The notes under the pieces were generated by a model, which saw only the letters and a list, made by a program, of their open reading frames with translations, did no database searches and had not been told where the DNA came from. This document shows positions 28,309 to 37,751 of a DNA stretch of 64,000 nt, piece by piece. Source of the DNA: Massilia niastensis DSM 21313 (GTDB taxonomy: Bacteria > Pseudomonadota > Gammaproteobacteria > Burkholderiales > Burkholderiaceae_D); NCBI RefSeq assembly GCF_000382345.1, contig NZ_KB908084.1, forward strand, positions 62,001 through 126,000. Direction: 5' to 3'. The stretch's first letter is position 1. Every line of letters starts with the position of its first letter. Made by a program: the position numbers and the translations under genes.

Positions 28309-29547
28309 TCAGATCAGGAAAAACACCACTGCCGTACAGGTGGGTGCGAGCGCGCCCAGGAACAAGCCTACCATGCCGATCGACCCATGGTTGAAGCCCT
28401 GGCGCAGCAGGGCCGCGCCGGCCGGGTTGGGGGCGTTCGCGATCACCGTCAGGCCGCCGCCGCCGACCGCGCCGGCCACCAGCATGTACTTGGCCTCGTC
28501 GGACAGCCCGCTGATCAGGGAGCCGAGGTAGGTCAATGCCGCATTGTCGGTGATCGCGGTCAGGGCCAGCGCGCCGAAGAACAGCGCGGTCGGCTCCAGG
28601 CTGGAGACGATCGGCTGGAGCCACCACTGCTGCATGCCGCCCAGCACCACCAGGCCGGCGAGGAAGAAGCCCACCAGCAGGGCTTCCTTCAGGATCAGTG
28701 GATCCTGGTGGCGATGATAGGCCTGGGTGAAGCCGAGGAACAGCAGGAACAGGCCGATGAACAGCACCGGGTGGTGGGCCAGCAGCACCACGGCGGCCAG
28801 GAAGGCAAGGTGGATCAGCGAGACCGCCAGCGGCGCCGAGGGCGCGCCGGCGGTGTCGTGCGGCGCCAGGTGGCGGCGCAGCAGCAGGGTGACGACGGTG
28901 GCGTTGACGAGCACCGCGAGCGCGGCGCGCCAGCCGAAGGTGGCGGCCATGAAGGCGCTGTCCCAGCCCCAGGGACCGGCCACCATCAGCACCGGCGGCG
29001 CGGCGTACGAGGTCAGGGTGCCGCCGATCGATACGTTGACGAACAGCACGCCGAGCGCGCCGTACTTGAGCCATTCGGGCATGCCGGGACGGAATACGTA
29101 GGGCGCCAGCATCAGGGCAGCCAGGGTCATCGCGGCCGGTTCGGTGATCAGGGAGCCGGCCAGCGGCACCAGGGCCAGGCCGAGCCAGCACAACGCCGCC
29201 TCGGTGCGCGCCGGCGCCAGCCGGGCAAGCAGGCCCAGCAGATTGCGCACGGCGTCCAGCACCGGGCGCGAGGCGGCGATCACCATCACCACGAACACGA
29301 ACAGCGGCTCGGTGTACTGGCGCGACTCGACATAGCCGATCGCGGCCGCGCCGCCGCCCAGCAGGGCCATGGCGAGCACCAGCACGAAGGCCCAGAAGCC
29401 GAACACGACCTCGACTTCGCCCAGCAGGTGGAGCAGGCCGGCATGGCGCGGGTAACGGTGGGCCAGGACCTCGAAGGCCTTGGTGGAAAAGGTGTGGATC
29501 AGGGCGAGGGCGAACAGGACGGCGCTGATGATGTCGATGGGGTTCAT
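28309..29547 (-). CDS. Putative Na+/H+ antiporter (Na_H_antiport_3 type)
   Basis: 412 aa with about ten or more predicted membrane helices. Segments such as LIHTFSTKAFEVLAHRYPRH, NVSIGGTLTSYAAPPVLMVA and ITDNAALTYLGSLISGLSDE match the putative Na+/H+ antiporter family of proteobacteria, distantly related to the CitM/ArsB ion-transporter group. GGAGGGG precedes the ATG. It starts a same-strand run with the HepT-like, DUF2760 and Hsp70 genes. Substrate ion is untested. Confidence 0.8.
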   Translation of the reverse strand: MNPIDIISAVLFALALIHTFSTKAFEVLAHRYPRHAGLLHLLGEVEVVFGFWAFVLVLAMALLGGGAAAIGYVESRQYTEPLFVFVVMVIAASRPVLDAVRNLLGLLARLAPARTEAALCWLGLALVPLAGSLITEPAAMTLAALMLAPYVFRPGMPEWLKYGALGVLFVNVSIGGTLTSYAAPPVLMVAGPWGWDSAFMAATFGWRAALAVLVNATVVTLLLRRHLAPHDTAGAPSAPLAVSLIHLAFLAAVVLLAHHPVLFIGLFLLFLGFTQAYHRHQDPLILKEALLVGFFLAGLVVLGGMQQWWLQPIVSSLEPTALFFGALALTAITDNAALTYLGSLISGLSDEAKYMLVAGAVGGGGLTVIANAPNPAGAALLRQGFNHGSIGMVGLFLGALAPTCTAVVFFLI

Positions 29548-29738
29548 CGGGCCCCTCCGCAGGGGCGAATCGAGCTTGCAAGCATTGTGAAAATGTAAAT
29601 TTATCAGCCTACATTATTTCATCTTTTGCTAGCCGGCTGGAATTTTTCGGCGTGGTCTGCCTTTGAGTTTACTGAATACCAAATCCGCAACTGGTATGTT
29701 CAAAATGAATACACCTTGCCAAACTCTATCCCAGCTAG

Positions 29739-29758
29739 TACTGTATGTTTGTACAGTA
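29739..29758. promoter_or_regulatory. LexA (SOS) box upstream of imuA
   Basis: TACTGTATGTTTGTACAGTA is nearly identical to the enterobacterial LexA consensus TACTGTATATATATACAGTA and has the CTG-N10-CAG core. It ends 14 nt before the imuA ATG, so LexA would block transcription start or early elongation. Confidence 0.9.
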
Positions 29759-29772
29759 TTCGTTTGATAATT

Positions 29773-30483
29773 ATGATAAATTGCTCAGAAACCCGTGCTG
29801 CGCCCGAGGCCTTGCACCCTTCGCTGTGGCGCGCTTCGCAGCTGGCGCGTGGCGGCGCGCGCTGCGTGGACACCGGTCATGCGACTTTGTCGAAGCAGCT
29901 GCCGGGCGGCGGCTGGCCCACCGGCACCCTGGTCGACCTGCTGCTGCAACAGCCCGGCATCGGCGAAATGCGCCTGCTGCGTCCCGCGCTCGCAGCCTGC
30001 GCCGAGCGCCGCATCGTGCTGCTGCAGCCGCCCCATCCGCCCCAGGCGCTGGCGCTGGCCGCGCTCGGCCTGGAGCCTTCGCAGCTGCTGTGGCTGCGCA
30101 CCAGCCGCAGCGCCGATGCCCTGTGGGCGGCCGAGCAGGTGCTGCGCAGCGGCAGTTGCGGGGCGCTGCTGTTCTGGACCGGTCATGTGCGCAGCGACAG
30201 CCTGCGCCGCCTGCACCTGGCGGCGCAAAGCGGCGAAACCCTGTTTTTCATGCTCCGCCCGCTGGCCGCGGCACAAGACGCATCCCCCGCGCCCCTGCGT
30301 CTTTCGCTGCGCCCGGCGGCCGGCGGCATGGAGATCGGTTTCCTCAAACGCCGGGGACCGCAGCGCGACGCGCCGCTGTTCCTGCCCCTTACTCCTTCAC
30401 TATTGCAACGCCATGCGTCTCTGGATCGGACTGTATTTGCCCCAGCTACCGCTCGAGGTCTTCAGCCCGAACTGGTCCAGTGA
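29773..30483 (+). CDS. imuA: Translesion synthesis protein ImuA (SulA/RecA-like)
   Basis: 236 aa, a RecA-like protein without a full ATPase core. Typical segments are HPSLWRASQLARGGARCVDTGH, LSKQLPGGGWPTGTLVDLLL and RRIVLLQPPHPPQALALAAL. ImuA supports the ImuB/DnaE2 mutasome during SOS mutagenesis. The start MINCSETRAAPE was chosen because the longer open frame would run through the LexA box. It overlaps imuB by 71 nt. Confidence 0.88.
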   Translation: MINCSETRAAPEALHPSLWRASQLARGGARCVDTGHATLSKQLPGGGWPTGTLVDLLLQQPGIGEMRLLRPALAACAERRIVLLQPPHPPQALALAALGLEPSQLLWLRTSRSADALWAAEQVLRSGSCGALLFWTGHVRSDSLRRLHLAAQSGETLFFMLRPLAAAQDASPAPLRLSLRPAAGGMEIGFLKRRGPQRDAPLFLPLTPSLLQRHASLDRTVFAPATARGLQPELVQ

Positions 30484-31894
30484 CCCCGGCAGCGTCGTGC
30501 TCGAGCAGGAGAGGGTGCTGGCGATGTCGGCGGCCGCGCGCGCGGCCGGGGTGCGGCCCGGCATGCGGCGCGGCGGCGTGCTGATGCTCCTGCCCGAGGC
30601 GCGCCTGGTCGAGCGCAGCGGCACGCGCGAAGCCGAGGCCCTGGACGCGGTGGCGATGGCGCTGCTGCAGTACACGCCGCAGGTGGCCCAGGCCGAGGAA
30701 GCCACGCTCCTGCTCGACATCGGCGCCAGCCTGCGCCTGTTCGGCGGCATCCGCCGGCTGTGCGAGCGCGTGCGCGCCAACCTGCGCGCGCTGGGCTTCA
30801 CCGCCTGCCTCGGCTGCGCGCCCACCGCGCGCGGCGCCTGGCTGCTGGCGCGCCGCAACGCCGGCCGTGCGCTGCGCATGGAGTCGCTGACGCGGCGCCT
30901 CGACCGGCTGCCGGTGACCCTGCTGCCGCCCGCGCGCGCCTACGCCGACTGGTTCGAGGGCATCGGCTGCCGCCATCTGGGCGAGCTGCGGCGCCTGCCG
31001 CGGCCCGGCCTGCAGCGGCGCTGCGGGCGCGCGCTGCTCGATATCGTGGATGCGGCCTATGGCCTCAGTCCGGAACTGTTCGAATGGGTCGAGCCGCCCG
31101 AACGCTTCCATGCGCGGCTCGAACTGTTCGACCGCATCGACCAGGCCGACCTGCTGCTGGCCGGCGCCCACCACCTGGTGCTGCAGCTGACCGGCTGGCT
31201 GTGCGCGCGCCAGCTGGCGGTCGAGCGCATCCGGCTGCTGCTGGAGCACGAGCGCGGCCGGGTGGCGCGTCCGCCCACAACGGTCGAGGTGGCGCTGGCC
31301 GAGCCCACCTGGCGCGACGAGCACCTGATGCGCCTGCTGAAAGAGCGCCTCGCCAAGCTGGAACTGGAAGCGCCGGTGATCGGCATCGGGCTGGAGGCGC
31401 AGCAGTTGCAGGCGATGGCGCCGCCCACCGAATCGCTGTTCCCCGAGCCCGGCGGCAGCGAGGAAGACCGGATGCGCATGATCGAGCTGCTGGTGGCGCG
31501 CCTGGGCGCCGACAACGTGCTGCAGGCGCTGCCGCATGCCGACTACCGCCCCGAGATCGCGAACGTGTGGGTGCCGGTGCAGCAGAAGGTCAGCGCGGCG
31601 GCGCGCGCATCGCAGATGCCGCCCGACGTGCAGAGCCTGCCGCGCCCGACCTGGCTGCTGGCCAAGCCGATCGCGCTGCTGATGCGCAATCACCGGCCGT
31701 TCTATGGATCGCCCCTGAAAGTGGCGTCCAGCCCGGAGCGCATCGAGGCCGGGTGGTGGAGCGAGCTCCAGGCGCGCGATTACTTCATCGCGGAAGGGCA
31801 GGACCATACGCTGTACTGGATCTACCGCGAGCGCATCGTCGGGGCGGGGGAGGATGCGCTGCCGCGGTGGTTCCTGCATGGGCTGTTCGGGTGA
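30413..31894 (+). CDS. imuB: Y-family polymerase-like protein ImuB
   Basis: 493 aa. MRLWIGLYLPQLPLEVFSPN is the family N-terminus; the catalytic acidic residues of Y-family polymerases are not preserved (the first-block residues read LYLPQLPLE), consistent with ImuB being a non-catalytic hub. A beta-clamp-like binding segment and a C-terminal docking region (PRWFLHGLFG) are plausible. ImuB bridges ImuA, the sliding clamp and DnaE2. dnaE2, normally next in this operon, is instead 30 kb away at 61938. Confidence 0.9.
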   Translation: MRLWIGLYLPQLPLEVFSPNWSSDPGSVVLEQERVLAMSAAARAAGVRPGMRRGGVLMLLPEARLVERSGTREAEALDAVAMALLQYTPQVAQAEEATLLLDIGASLRLFGGIRRLCERVRANLRALGFTACLGCAPTARGAWLLARRNAGRALRMESLTRRLDRLPVTLLPPARAYADWFEGIGCRHLGELRRLPRPGLQRRCGRALLDIVDAAYGLSPELFEWVEPPERFHARLELFDRIDQADLLLAGAHHLVLQLTGWLCARQLAVERIRLLLEHERGRVARPPTTVEVALAEPTWRDEHLMRLLKERLAKLELEAPVIGIGLEAQQLQAMAPPTESLFPEPGGSEEDRMRMIELLVARLGADNVLQALPHADYRPEIANVWVPVQQKVSAAARASQMPPDVQSLPRPTWLLAKPIALLMRNHRPFYGSPLKVASSPERIEAGWWSELQARDYFIAEGQDHTLYWIYRERIVGAGEDALPRWFLHGLFG

Positions 31895-31906
31895 GCATCC
31901 TCACCC
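31889..31906. terminator. Short stem-loop at the imuB end
   Basis: GGGTGAG/CTCACCC with a 4-nt loop overlaps the imuB stop codon, in the 36-nt gap before the stop of the convergent hydroxylase gene. It is only 7 bp and lacks a T-run, so it is a weak candidate. Confidence 0.4.
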
Positions 31907-31930
31907 CGTCGCACCCGGCCGGCGCCAGGT

Positions 31931-33220
31931 TCAGAGCCCGAATCCCCCTTCGGACTGCGTCATCTGGTTCAGCCCGGCAGCCATGGCCGTGATCATCGCC
32001 CGCTCGGCCGCCGACAAATGCGGATGCCAGATATCGAAGATCAGCACCACGCGCAACTGATCGCTGTTATTCCAGGCTTCGTGCTCGATCGTATCGTCGA
32101 ACACCCACGCCTTGCCGGGCACCCATTCACGCGTGTCGTTACCGACCCGGAACCCGCATCCGGGCGGCACGATCAGCGGCAGGTGCGTCACCAGCCGCAC
32201 ATTGCTGACCCCCGAATGCGGCGGAATCCGGGTTGCCGGTTTCAGCACCGAGAACATCGCGCTGGGCGTGCGTCCGGGCTGGTCGGGCTGCGGCGCGCCG
32301 CCCAGGGCCGCCATCGTGCGCGGACAGCGGGCGGCATTCTCCCCGACCACCTGTCCGCCCTCGATCAGGCGGAAGGCGCTCCAGCTCAGCGACTTGTTCA
32401 GTTCCGCCCACTGGTTCAGCGGCTGGTCGGCCGAATAATCGATGTAGGGCGTGAAGCCTTCCTCGGCGCCCAGCACCGCCAGGAATTCGGCGCGGATCTC
32501 CTCGGTGGCGGCCTCGATCGCGTCGAGCCAGGGAAAATCGGCGCGCTCGAAGAAGCTGACCGGCGACAGGCCCTGGTAGTGAAACAGCGCCGGCTGCGGA
32601 TCGTAGCGGCGCTTGCGGCCGGTCATCACGTCCAGCGAATCGCGGAAGCGGCGCAGGTTTTCCCCCTGCAGCTCGCGGAAGTGGGGCGCGAGGTAGTCGT
32701 CCAGGAATGCGCCCAGCTCGCGGTTGTAGGTCTCGTGCCAGGCCAGCGCTTCGCGCACCGCCGGCTTCAGGTCGGCGGGCAGGGAGTCCAGCGGCGGCGC
32801 GACCGCGGCCACCGCGGCGCACGCGCCGGCCGCCGCTTGGCGCTTGCCCTGGCGGATATACAGCCTGGCGCGCAGGATCAGGGCGACCAGGTCATAGGGA
32901 TCGACCGTGAGCGCTCCGCGGATGGCGGCTTCCTCGCCTTCCTCGTCCTTCAGCGCCAGGCATGCGACGGCCAGGTTGAGCCAGTGCTGCCTGTCGCGGC
33001 CGTCAACCTCGACCAGCCGCTGCAGCAGGTCGCGGGCGCGCGCCACCTGGCCGGACTGGAAGGCCGCCTGGGAGAGCGCCCGCAATGCTCCCGGATGGCC
33101 GGGGACGCGCGCCAGGATGTCGTCCCACAAGCGGACGGCGCGCTTTCCATCGCCCCGCCTGCCCGCCTGCAGCGCCTCGTTCTCGAGTGCTGCGATTCCG
33201 TTGATGACCGTATTCTGCAT
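31931..33220 (-). CDS. TPR and aspartyl/asparaginyl beta-hydroxylase domain protein
   Basis: 429 aa. The N-terminal about 130 residues carry tetratricopeptide-like helices (RRGDGKRAVRLWDDILARVP and following). The C-terminal half is an Asp/Asn beta-hydroxylase domain with the 2-oxoglutarate/Fe(II) signature HSGVSNVRLVTHLPLIVPPG, WVPGKAWVFDDTIEHEAWN and RVVLIFDIWHPHLSA. The two His and Arg expected for iron and 2-oxoglutarate binding are present. The start MQNTVINGIAAL has a GGGAG site. Bacterial homologues are often near polysaccharide or siderophore genes, but the substrate is unknown here. Confidence 0.88.
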   Translation of the reverse strand: MQNTVINGIAALENEALQAGRRGDGKRAVRLWDDILARVPGHPGALRALSQAAFQSGQVARARDLLQRLVEVDGRDRQHWLNLAVACLALKDEEGEEAAIRGALTVDPYDLVALILRARLYIRQGKRQAAAGACAAVAAVAPPLDSLPADLKPAVREALAWHETYNRELGAFLDDYLAPHFRELQGENLRRFRDSLDVMTGRKRRYDPQPALFHYQGLSPVSFFERADFPWLDAIEAATEEIRAEFLAVLGAEEGFTPYIDYSADQPLNQWAELNKSLSWSAFRLIEGGQVVGENAARCPRTMAALGGAPQPDQPGRTPSAMFSVLKPATRIPPHSGVSNVRLVTHLPLIVPPGCGFRVGNDTREWVPGKAWVFDDTIEHEAWNNSDQLRVVLIFDIWHPHLSAAERAMITAMAAGLNQMTQSEGGFGL

Positions 33221-33314
33221 GCCTGGCTCCCGTTGTGGATGTATGTATTTTTTGTACATACGATTCTGGGCCAAACATATGCATACTGGCAAGTTGTATT
33301 TATGAGATACAAGT

Positions 33315-34019
33315 TTATTCGGCGAGCCTGACCCGGGTCAGGTGCAACTGCCGGCGCACCACATATCCCAGCGACGCGTACAGGGCGATCGCGCCATGGT
33401 TATGCGGATAGACGTGCAGGAAGGGAACATCGCCCCGGTCCACGATGCGGCGCATCTTTTCGACCATCAGGATGCGCGCATAGGCCTTGCCGCGATGCCC
33501 GGGATGCACGCACACGGCGCTCACCTCGACCAGTCCCGGCAAGCGCATGCGCTCGCCGGTCATCGCGGCCAGGGCGCCGCCTTCGCGAAAGCCGAGGAAT
33601 TCGCCCAGTTCGTGGGTACGGGAGCCGAAGGGCCCGGGATTGGTCAGCGCCGTCAGCGCGCGCATCTGCTCGGCATCGGCATCGCCCAGCAGCAGCGGGT
33701 CGGCGCTCGACGCGCCCGTGTCGCGGGTGGCGACCATCTGCAGGACCGGACTGAGTCCGGTGAAGGTGAAGCCGGGCGCCACGCGTACCGCTTCAGGCGT
33801 CACCAGCATGACCGCTTCTTCCGGCCCGATCAGCGCGCCCAGGGCATTCCATGCGCCCGGACTGTCCTCGGCCAGCGCGGCGAACGGGCCGATCTCGCGC
33901 GGATAGCGTTTGGCCAGCGGGCCGCCCAGGGCGAAGTGCCGGTGTCCGCCGGTCAGGCTGGACCAGACCGGATGGTCGAGCGCCGCCTGGGCGGTGGAAG
34001 AGAGTGTGAAAGTCAGCAT
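33315..34019 (-). CDS. GNAT-family N-acetyltransferase
   Basis: 234 aa. The N-terminal half is a non-catalytic GNAT-like domain. The C-terminal half holds the acetyl-CoA loop VSAVCVHPGHRGKAYARILM and the terminal LHVYPHNHGAIALYASLGYV of GNAT enzymes. The start MLTFTLSSTAQ was preferred to a longer frame that runs through a GC-rich hairpin. Acceptor substrate unknown. Transcribed on the same strand as the hydroxylase gene, 94 nt apart. Confidence 0.85.
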   Translation of the reverse strand: MLTFTLSSTAQAALDHPVWSSLTGGHRHFALGGPLAKRYPREIGPFAALAEDSPGAWNALGALIGPEEAVMLVTPEAVRVAPGFTFTGLSPVLQMVATRDTGASSADPLLLGDADAEQMRALTALTNPGPFGSRTHELGEFLGFREGGALAAMTGERMRLPGLVEVSAVCVHPGHRGKAYARILMVEKMRRIVDRGDVPFLHVYPHNHGAIALYASLGYVVRRQLHLTRVRLAE

Positions 34020-34260
34020 GTCGTGAATCGCCGTGAACGTTGACGCCTGCGGCGCCAGGAGGCGCCGTACCGATGATGCCGGACAATGATACCGCGCCGC
34101 CGCCACCGCGCTGCGGCGATGCGCCCGGGCGCCCATCGTGCTGGCCAATTGGACGATACCAGCCTGCGCGGACGCTATGCTATCGTTGCTTGCATGGCAC
34201 GGCGCCGGCTGCAAGCGATGGCCCGGGCTCGCATGTCAAACCTGAAGGGAGGAGTAGGCC

Positions 34261-35040
34261 ATGGCTGGGGAAGCGGTTCATTTCCGGGGGGCGGATGGGC
34301 AGATGCTGGCGGCGCGCCTCGACGCACCGGATGGCCTGGTGCGCGCCTACGCGCTGTTCGCCCACTGCTTCAGTTGCGGCAAGGATGTGTTCGCGGCAGC
34401 ACGCACCGCCCAGGCGCTGACGCGGCATGGCATCGCCGTGCTGCGCTTCGACTTCACGGGCCTCGGGGCCAGTGAAGGCGATTTCTCCAACACGAATTTT
34501 TCATCGAACATCGCCGACCTGGTGGCAGCCTGCGACTTCCTGCGCGCCGAGTACGAAGCTCCCCGGCTCCTGATCGGCCACAGCCTGGGCGGCGCGGCGG
34601 TGCTCGCGGCCGCGGCCAGCATGCCCGAAGTGCGCGCGGTGGCGACCATCGCGGCGCCGAGCGACCCGCACCATGTCACCGGCCTGTTCAGCGAACACCT
34701 CGACACGATCGCCGAGCACGGCGAAGCGCTGGTCAAGCTGGCCGGGCGCGATTTCACCATCAAGCAGCAGTTCATCGAGGACGCGGCCGAGCACCGCCTC
34801 GACAAGAAGACGCAGGCGCTGGAACGCGCGCTGCTGGTCATGCATTCGCCGCTCGACCGCACGGTCGATATCTCGAATGCCTTCCACATCTTCCAGGCCG
34901 CGCGCCATCCGAAGAGCTTCGTGTCGCTCGACGGCGCCGACCACCTGCTGACGCGCCGCGAGGACGCGGTGTATGTCGCCAACGTGATCGCGGCCTGGAG
35001 CGCGCGCTACCTCGACCTGCGAAAAGACGAGGCGCCGTGA
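34261..35040 (+). CDS. Alpha/beta hydrolase (OsmC-associated type)
   Basis: 259 aa. The nucleophile elbow GHSLGG lies in [20 protein letters not shown]; the catalytic Asp is likely in [10 protein letters not shown] and the His in GADHLLTRR. The segment [20 protein letters not shown] is typical of hydrolases fused or linked to OsmC peroxiredoxin-like domains, but no OsmC gene is present here. A strong GGGAGGAG ribosome site precedes the ATG. Its stop overlaps the acetyltransferase start (GTGA). Confidence 0.88.
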   Translation: MAGEAVHFRGADGQMLAARLDAPDGLVRAYALFAHCFSCGKDVFAAARTAQALTRHGIAVLRFDFTGLGASEGDFSNTNFSSNIADLVAACDFLRAEYEAPRLLIGHSLGGAAVLAAAASMPEVRAVATIAAPSDPHHVTGLFSEHLDTIAEHGEALVKLAGRDFTIKQQFIEDAAEHRLDKKTQALERALLVMHSPLDRTVDISNAFHIFQAARHPKSFVSLDGADHLLTRREDAVYVANVIAAWSARYLDLRKDEAP

Positions 35041-35486
35041 ACGCAGCTATCCTGCGCTACCGCCAGGCGGAACCGGCGGACATCCCCGCGATGTCCGCCA
35101 TCCGCCTCGCCGTGCGCGAAAACCGCCTGTCCTCGCCCGACCGCATCACGCACGACATGTACCTCGACTACCTGGGGCGGCTCGGGCGCGGCTGGGTGTG
35201 CGAGGCGGACGGCGAGATCGTCGGTTTCGCCTATGCCGACCTCCAGGACGGCTCGATCTGGGCGCTGTTCATGCGCCAGCACTACGAGGGCCTCGGCATC
35301 GGCCGCACGCTGCTGGGCATGGCGGCCGACTGGCTGTTCGGCATGGGACACGACACGGTCCGGCTGCAGACCACCGGCGGGACGCGCGCCGACCGCTTCT
35401 ACCAGGCTTGCGGGTGGCTGCGCAGCGTCACGCCCGCGGACGACTACGTGTGCTATACGCTGCACCGTCCGCTCACGGCTCCCTGA
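35037..35486 (+). CDS. GNAT-family N-acetyltransferase
   Basis: 149 aa single-domain GNAT. The acetyl-CoA loop is in [20 protein letters not shown], followed by [20 protein letters not shown]. Translation is coupled to the hydrolase by the 4-nt overlap, with GTG as start. Substrate unknown. Confidence 0.88.
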   Translation: MNAAILRYRQAEPADIPAMSAIRLAVRENRLSSPDRITHDMYLDYLGRLGRGWVCEADGEIVGFAYADLQDGSIWALFMRQHYEGLGIGRTLLGMAADWLFGMGHDTVRLQTTGGTRADRFYQACGWLRSVTPADDYVCYTLHRPLTAP

Positions 35487-35539
35487 TGGCCGGGACGGGC
35501 GCGTGAGCGAAACCGGCGCCGTGACTGGAAGGAGAACGC

Positions 35540-35882
35540 ATGAGACGAGGGTGCATGCCGCCGGCGCTGCTGTGCGCGGCGGCGGCCCATGGGGAGACGC
35601 TGGAGACCCCGACCTGCACGGTCACCATCGCATCGCGCTGCGCGGAAGGCAAGGTCAGCTGCGACGATGTGGTCTACACTGGCACCAGCAAGCGCTCGGG
35701 CCGGTCGATCACGCTGCGCGGCAAGACCCTGCGCGACCTGCCGCGACGGCGTGACGCCCTGCGCGTTCCAGGGCTACCTGTTCCGCTCCGGCCGCGTGCG
35801 CTATACCGTGCATGCCGATGGCCGCCTGGTGGTCACGAACGGCGGCAGGACGCTGGTGAACGAGCGCGGCGAATGGAAATGA
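35540..35882 (+). pseudogene. Small secreted-type protein gene with a frameshift
   Basis: One frame gives a short N-terminus with signal-like residues (PPALLCAAAAHGETLE) and a Cys-containing domain (TCTVTIASRCAEGKVSCDDV, YTGTSKRSGRSITLRGKT). At about 35740 the coherent reading moves to the next frame, CRDGVTPCAFQGYLF and VRYTVHADGRLVVTNGGRTL, ending at 35882. Together they would make a protein of about 113 aa with paired cysteines. It is either a recent pseudogene or a sequencing error. Function unknown. Confidence 0.6.
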
Positions 35883-35904
35883 CGATGCATTCCTGGGAGG
35901 GACC

Positions 35905-36702
35905 ATGCTACTTGACACACGCGAACTGGACGTGCTCCAGGCCTTTGCCGAAGAACTCGCGGACATCTCCGGCGCCGCGATCCTGCCGTATTTCCGCGGC
36001 AGGCTGGAGGTCGAGGACAAGGACGGCAAGGTCTTCGATCCCGTGACGGTGGCCGACCGCCTGGCCGAGCGGGTCATGCGCGACGCGATCGCCGCCAACC
36101 ATCGCACGCACGGCATCATCGGCGAGGAAGAGGGCAGGGTGGCCGGCGCCAGCCCGCTGACCTGGGTGCTCGACCCGATCGACGGCACCCGCGCCTTCGT
36201 CATGGGCCTGCCGGTCTGGGGCACGCTGATCGCGCTGAACGATGGTACGCGCCCGGTCATCGGCATCATCAACCAGCCCTACACGCGCGAGCGCTTCGTC
36301 GGCACGCCCGCCGGCGCCTGGCTCAACGGCGTCCCGATCCGCACCCGCGCCTGTCCCGACCTGGCCTGCGCCCGGGTCATGCTGACGAAGCCGGCGGCCG
36401 GCGCCAGCGAAGCGGACGAGCCGGTCTTCAAGGCCATCGCCGGCGGCGCGCAGATGGTGCGCCACGGCGGCGACTGCTACGCCTATGGGCTGCTGGCGCA
36501 TGGCCTGGTGGACGTGGTGCTGGAAGCCCACCTCGAGATCCACGACGTGCAGGCCCTGATTCCGGTGGTCGAGGGCGCCGGCGGCGTGATCACCACCTGG
36601 GAAGGCGGCGATCCGCAGCACGGCGGCTCGGTGCTGGCCTGCGGCGACAAGGCGCTGCATGGCGCGCTGCTGCGGCTGATCCGGCGCCTTCGCATCGCAT
36701 AA
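35905..36702 (+). CDS. hisN: Inositol-monophosphatase family, HisN-type histidinol-phosphatase
   Basis: 265 aa. Metal-binding motifs of the FIG superfamily are present: EEEGR (motif 1 Glu), WVLDPIDGTRAFVMGLPVWG (motif A DxIDGT), and the C-terminal HLEIHDVQALIPVVEGAGG (motif B region). The phrase DPIDGTRAFVMG is typical of HisN-type histidinol-phosphatases, which dephosphorylate histidinol phosphate in histidine synthesis. No other his gene is nearby, so a broader phosphatase role cannot be excluded. Confidence 0.85.
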   Translation: MLLDTRELDVLQAFAEELADISGAAILPYFRGRLEVEDKDGKVFDPVTVADRLAERVMRDAIAANHRTHGIIGEEEGRVAGASPLTWVLDPIDGTRAFVMGLPVWGTLIALNDGTRPVIGIINQPYTRERFVGTPAGAWLNGVPIRTRACPDLACARVMLTKPAAGASEADEPVFKAIAGGAQMVRHGGDCYAYGLLAHGLVDVVLEAHLEIHDVQALIPVVEGAGGVITTWEGGDPQHGGSVLACGDKALHGALLRLIRRLRIA

Positions 36703-36713
36703 GTAGTGCGCAG

Positions 36714-37451
36714 CTAGCCAACACGCCGCCGCCATGCCGCTTCATCCACGCCTTTGAACAGCATCCAGCCGCACAGTGAGGCTTCCGCCACCAGCGCCGG
36801 CAGCAGGATGGCGGGAAAGAGCAGGCGGGCCAGGGGCGGATGCAGGACGAGGCTGAAGCTGTTCACGAGATAGCACAGCCCCGCGACCTGCATCAGGATG
36901 CCGATCGTCCCCGGTACGAATCCGGACTTGCGGATCAGCTGGCCAACCACCAGGCACTCCACGCCGAAGAAGATCAATGCGATGCCGAAGGTCTGGCCGT
37001 GCGCGACGACCGCCAGGTAAGCCTGGGCCTGGGCCGCGCCCGGATCCTGCACGCCGGCGAAGGCCGCGCTGCTCAAGGGCGTGAGCGCCGATTGCAGGTG
37101 AAAAGCGCCGACGCTTTCGACAGCGATCGAGAGCAGGCCGAGGAAGGCCATGAACACGGCCAGCTCCCGGTTCACGACGCGAAACAGCAGGTACCAGGCC
37201 ACGGTCACGCCGGCCGCGCACAGCAGCAGCAGCAGTTCGCCGGCCACTCCGAGACGCCACAGGAAGACCGATTCGCTCAGCCGCTGCGCCGTGGCGGCCG
37301 CGTCGCCGCTGACGACCACGCGGCCGCGAACGACCGCTTCGCCGAACAGCCCCAGCACGATCACCGCGAGGTAGAAGGCGCCGCCCAGGCGGGCGGCCGC
37401 TCGTGCCGGAAAAGGCCGCAGCCCGGCCGCTTCCATCCTTGTTTCTTCCAT
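36714..37451 (-). CDS. DUF4386 family membrane protein
   Basis: 245 aa with about six predicted membrane helices. ARLGGAFYLAVIVLGLFGEA, LQSALTPLSSAAFAG and IALIFFGVECLVVGQLIRKS are typical of DUF4386 proteins. Start MEETRMEAAG is supported by GGAGG seven nt upstream. It converges on hisN. Function unknown. Confidence 0.85.
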   Translation of the reverse strand: MEETRMEAAGLRPFPARAAARLGGAFYLAVIVLGLFGEAVVRGRVVVSGDAAATAQRLSESVFLWRLGVAGELLLLLCAAGVTVAWYLLFRVVNRELAVFMAFLGLLSIAVESVGAFHLQSALTPLSSAAFAGVQDPGAAQAQAYLAVVAHGQTFGIALIFFGVECLVVGQLIRKSGFVPGTIGILMQVAGLCYLVNSFSLVLHPPLARLLFPAILLPALVAEASLCGWMLFKGVDEAAWRRRVG

Positions 37452-37689
37452 CGGATGCCTCCATGTCACGACAACGCAATGAAGCCAGGCATGTTTCGCC
37501 AGTGCGAACCGTGCTTCCAGCCGATCCCGGGTGTCCGGAATGCACTCCGGACGAGCATAACCCACGTCATCCCCATCGTCGAGCCAGCTGGTCCGCAGGG
37601 AGTGTGCGATCCAAATAAAATTTTTAGATATGGCAAAAAATTCGTATTTTGCATACCTTGAAAATGCGATCACCTGGCTTTAGATTGGT

Positions 37690-37751
37690 CTCAACGGATG
37701 CTCAATTGAGGTCCGTCAACTTATCGCTTAACTTGAAAAGGATATGACATC
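37690..37751 (+). promoter_or_regulatory. ROSE-like RNA thermometer in the hsp20 leader
   Basis: Just before the small Hsp gene, AUCGCUU (37723-37729) can pair with AAAGGAU (37737-37743 region), burying the AGGA ribosome site. The geometry is that of ROSE thermometers: U-A, C-G, a G-G opposition, a bulged C, then U-A pairs, closing an 8-nt loop. Upstream, ACGGA/TCCGT can form a second hairpin. In ROSE elements heat melts this stem and allows translation. This is a structure read by eye, not folded. Confidence 0.45.

Noticed and set aside
34050-34067. CGGCGCC/GGCGCCG hairpin as a terminator or riboswitch
   Set aside because: Only 7 bp in GC-rich DNA, no T-run, and located upstream of a gene start rather than after a stop.
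37655-37685. CTTGAAAA as a sigma-32 -35 box for hsp20
   Set aside because: No CCCCAT-like -10 lies at a suitable distance, so it is not called as a heat-shock promoter.
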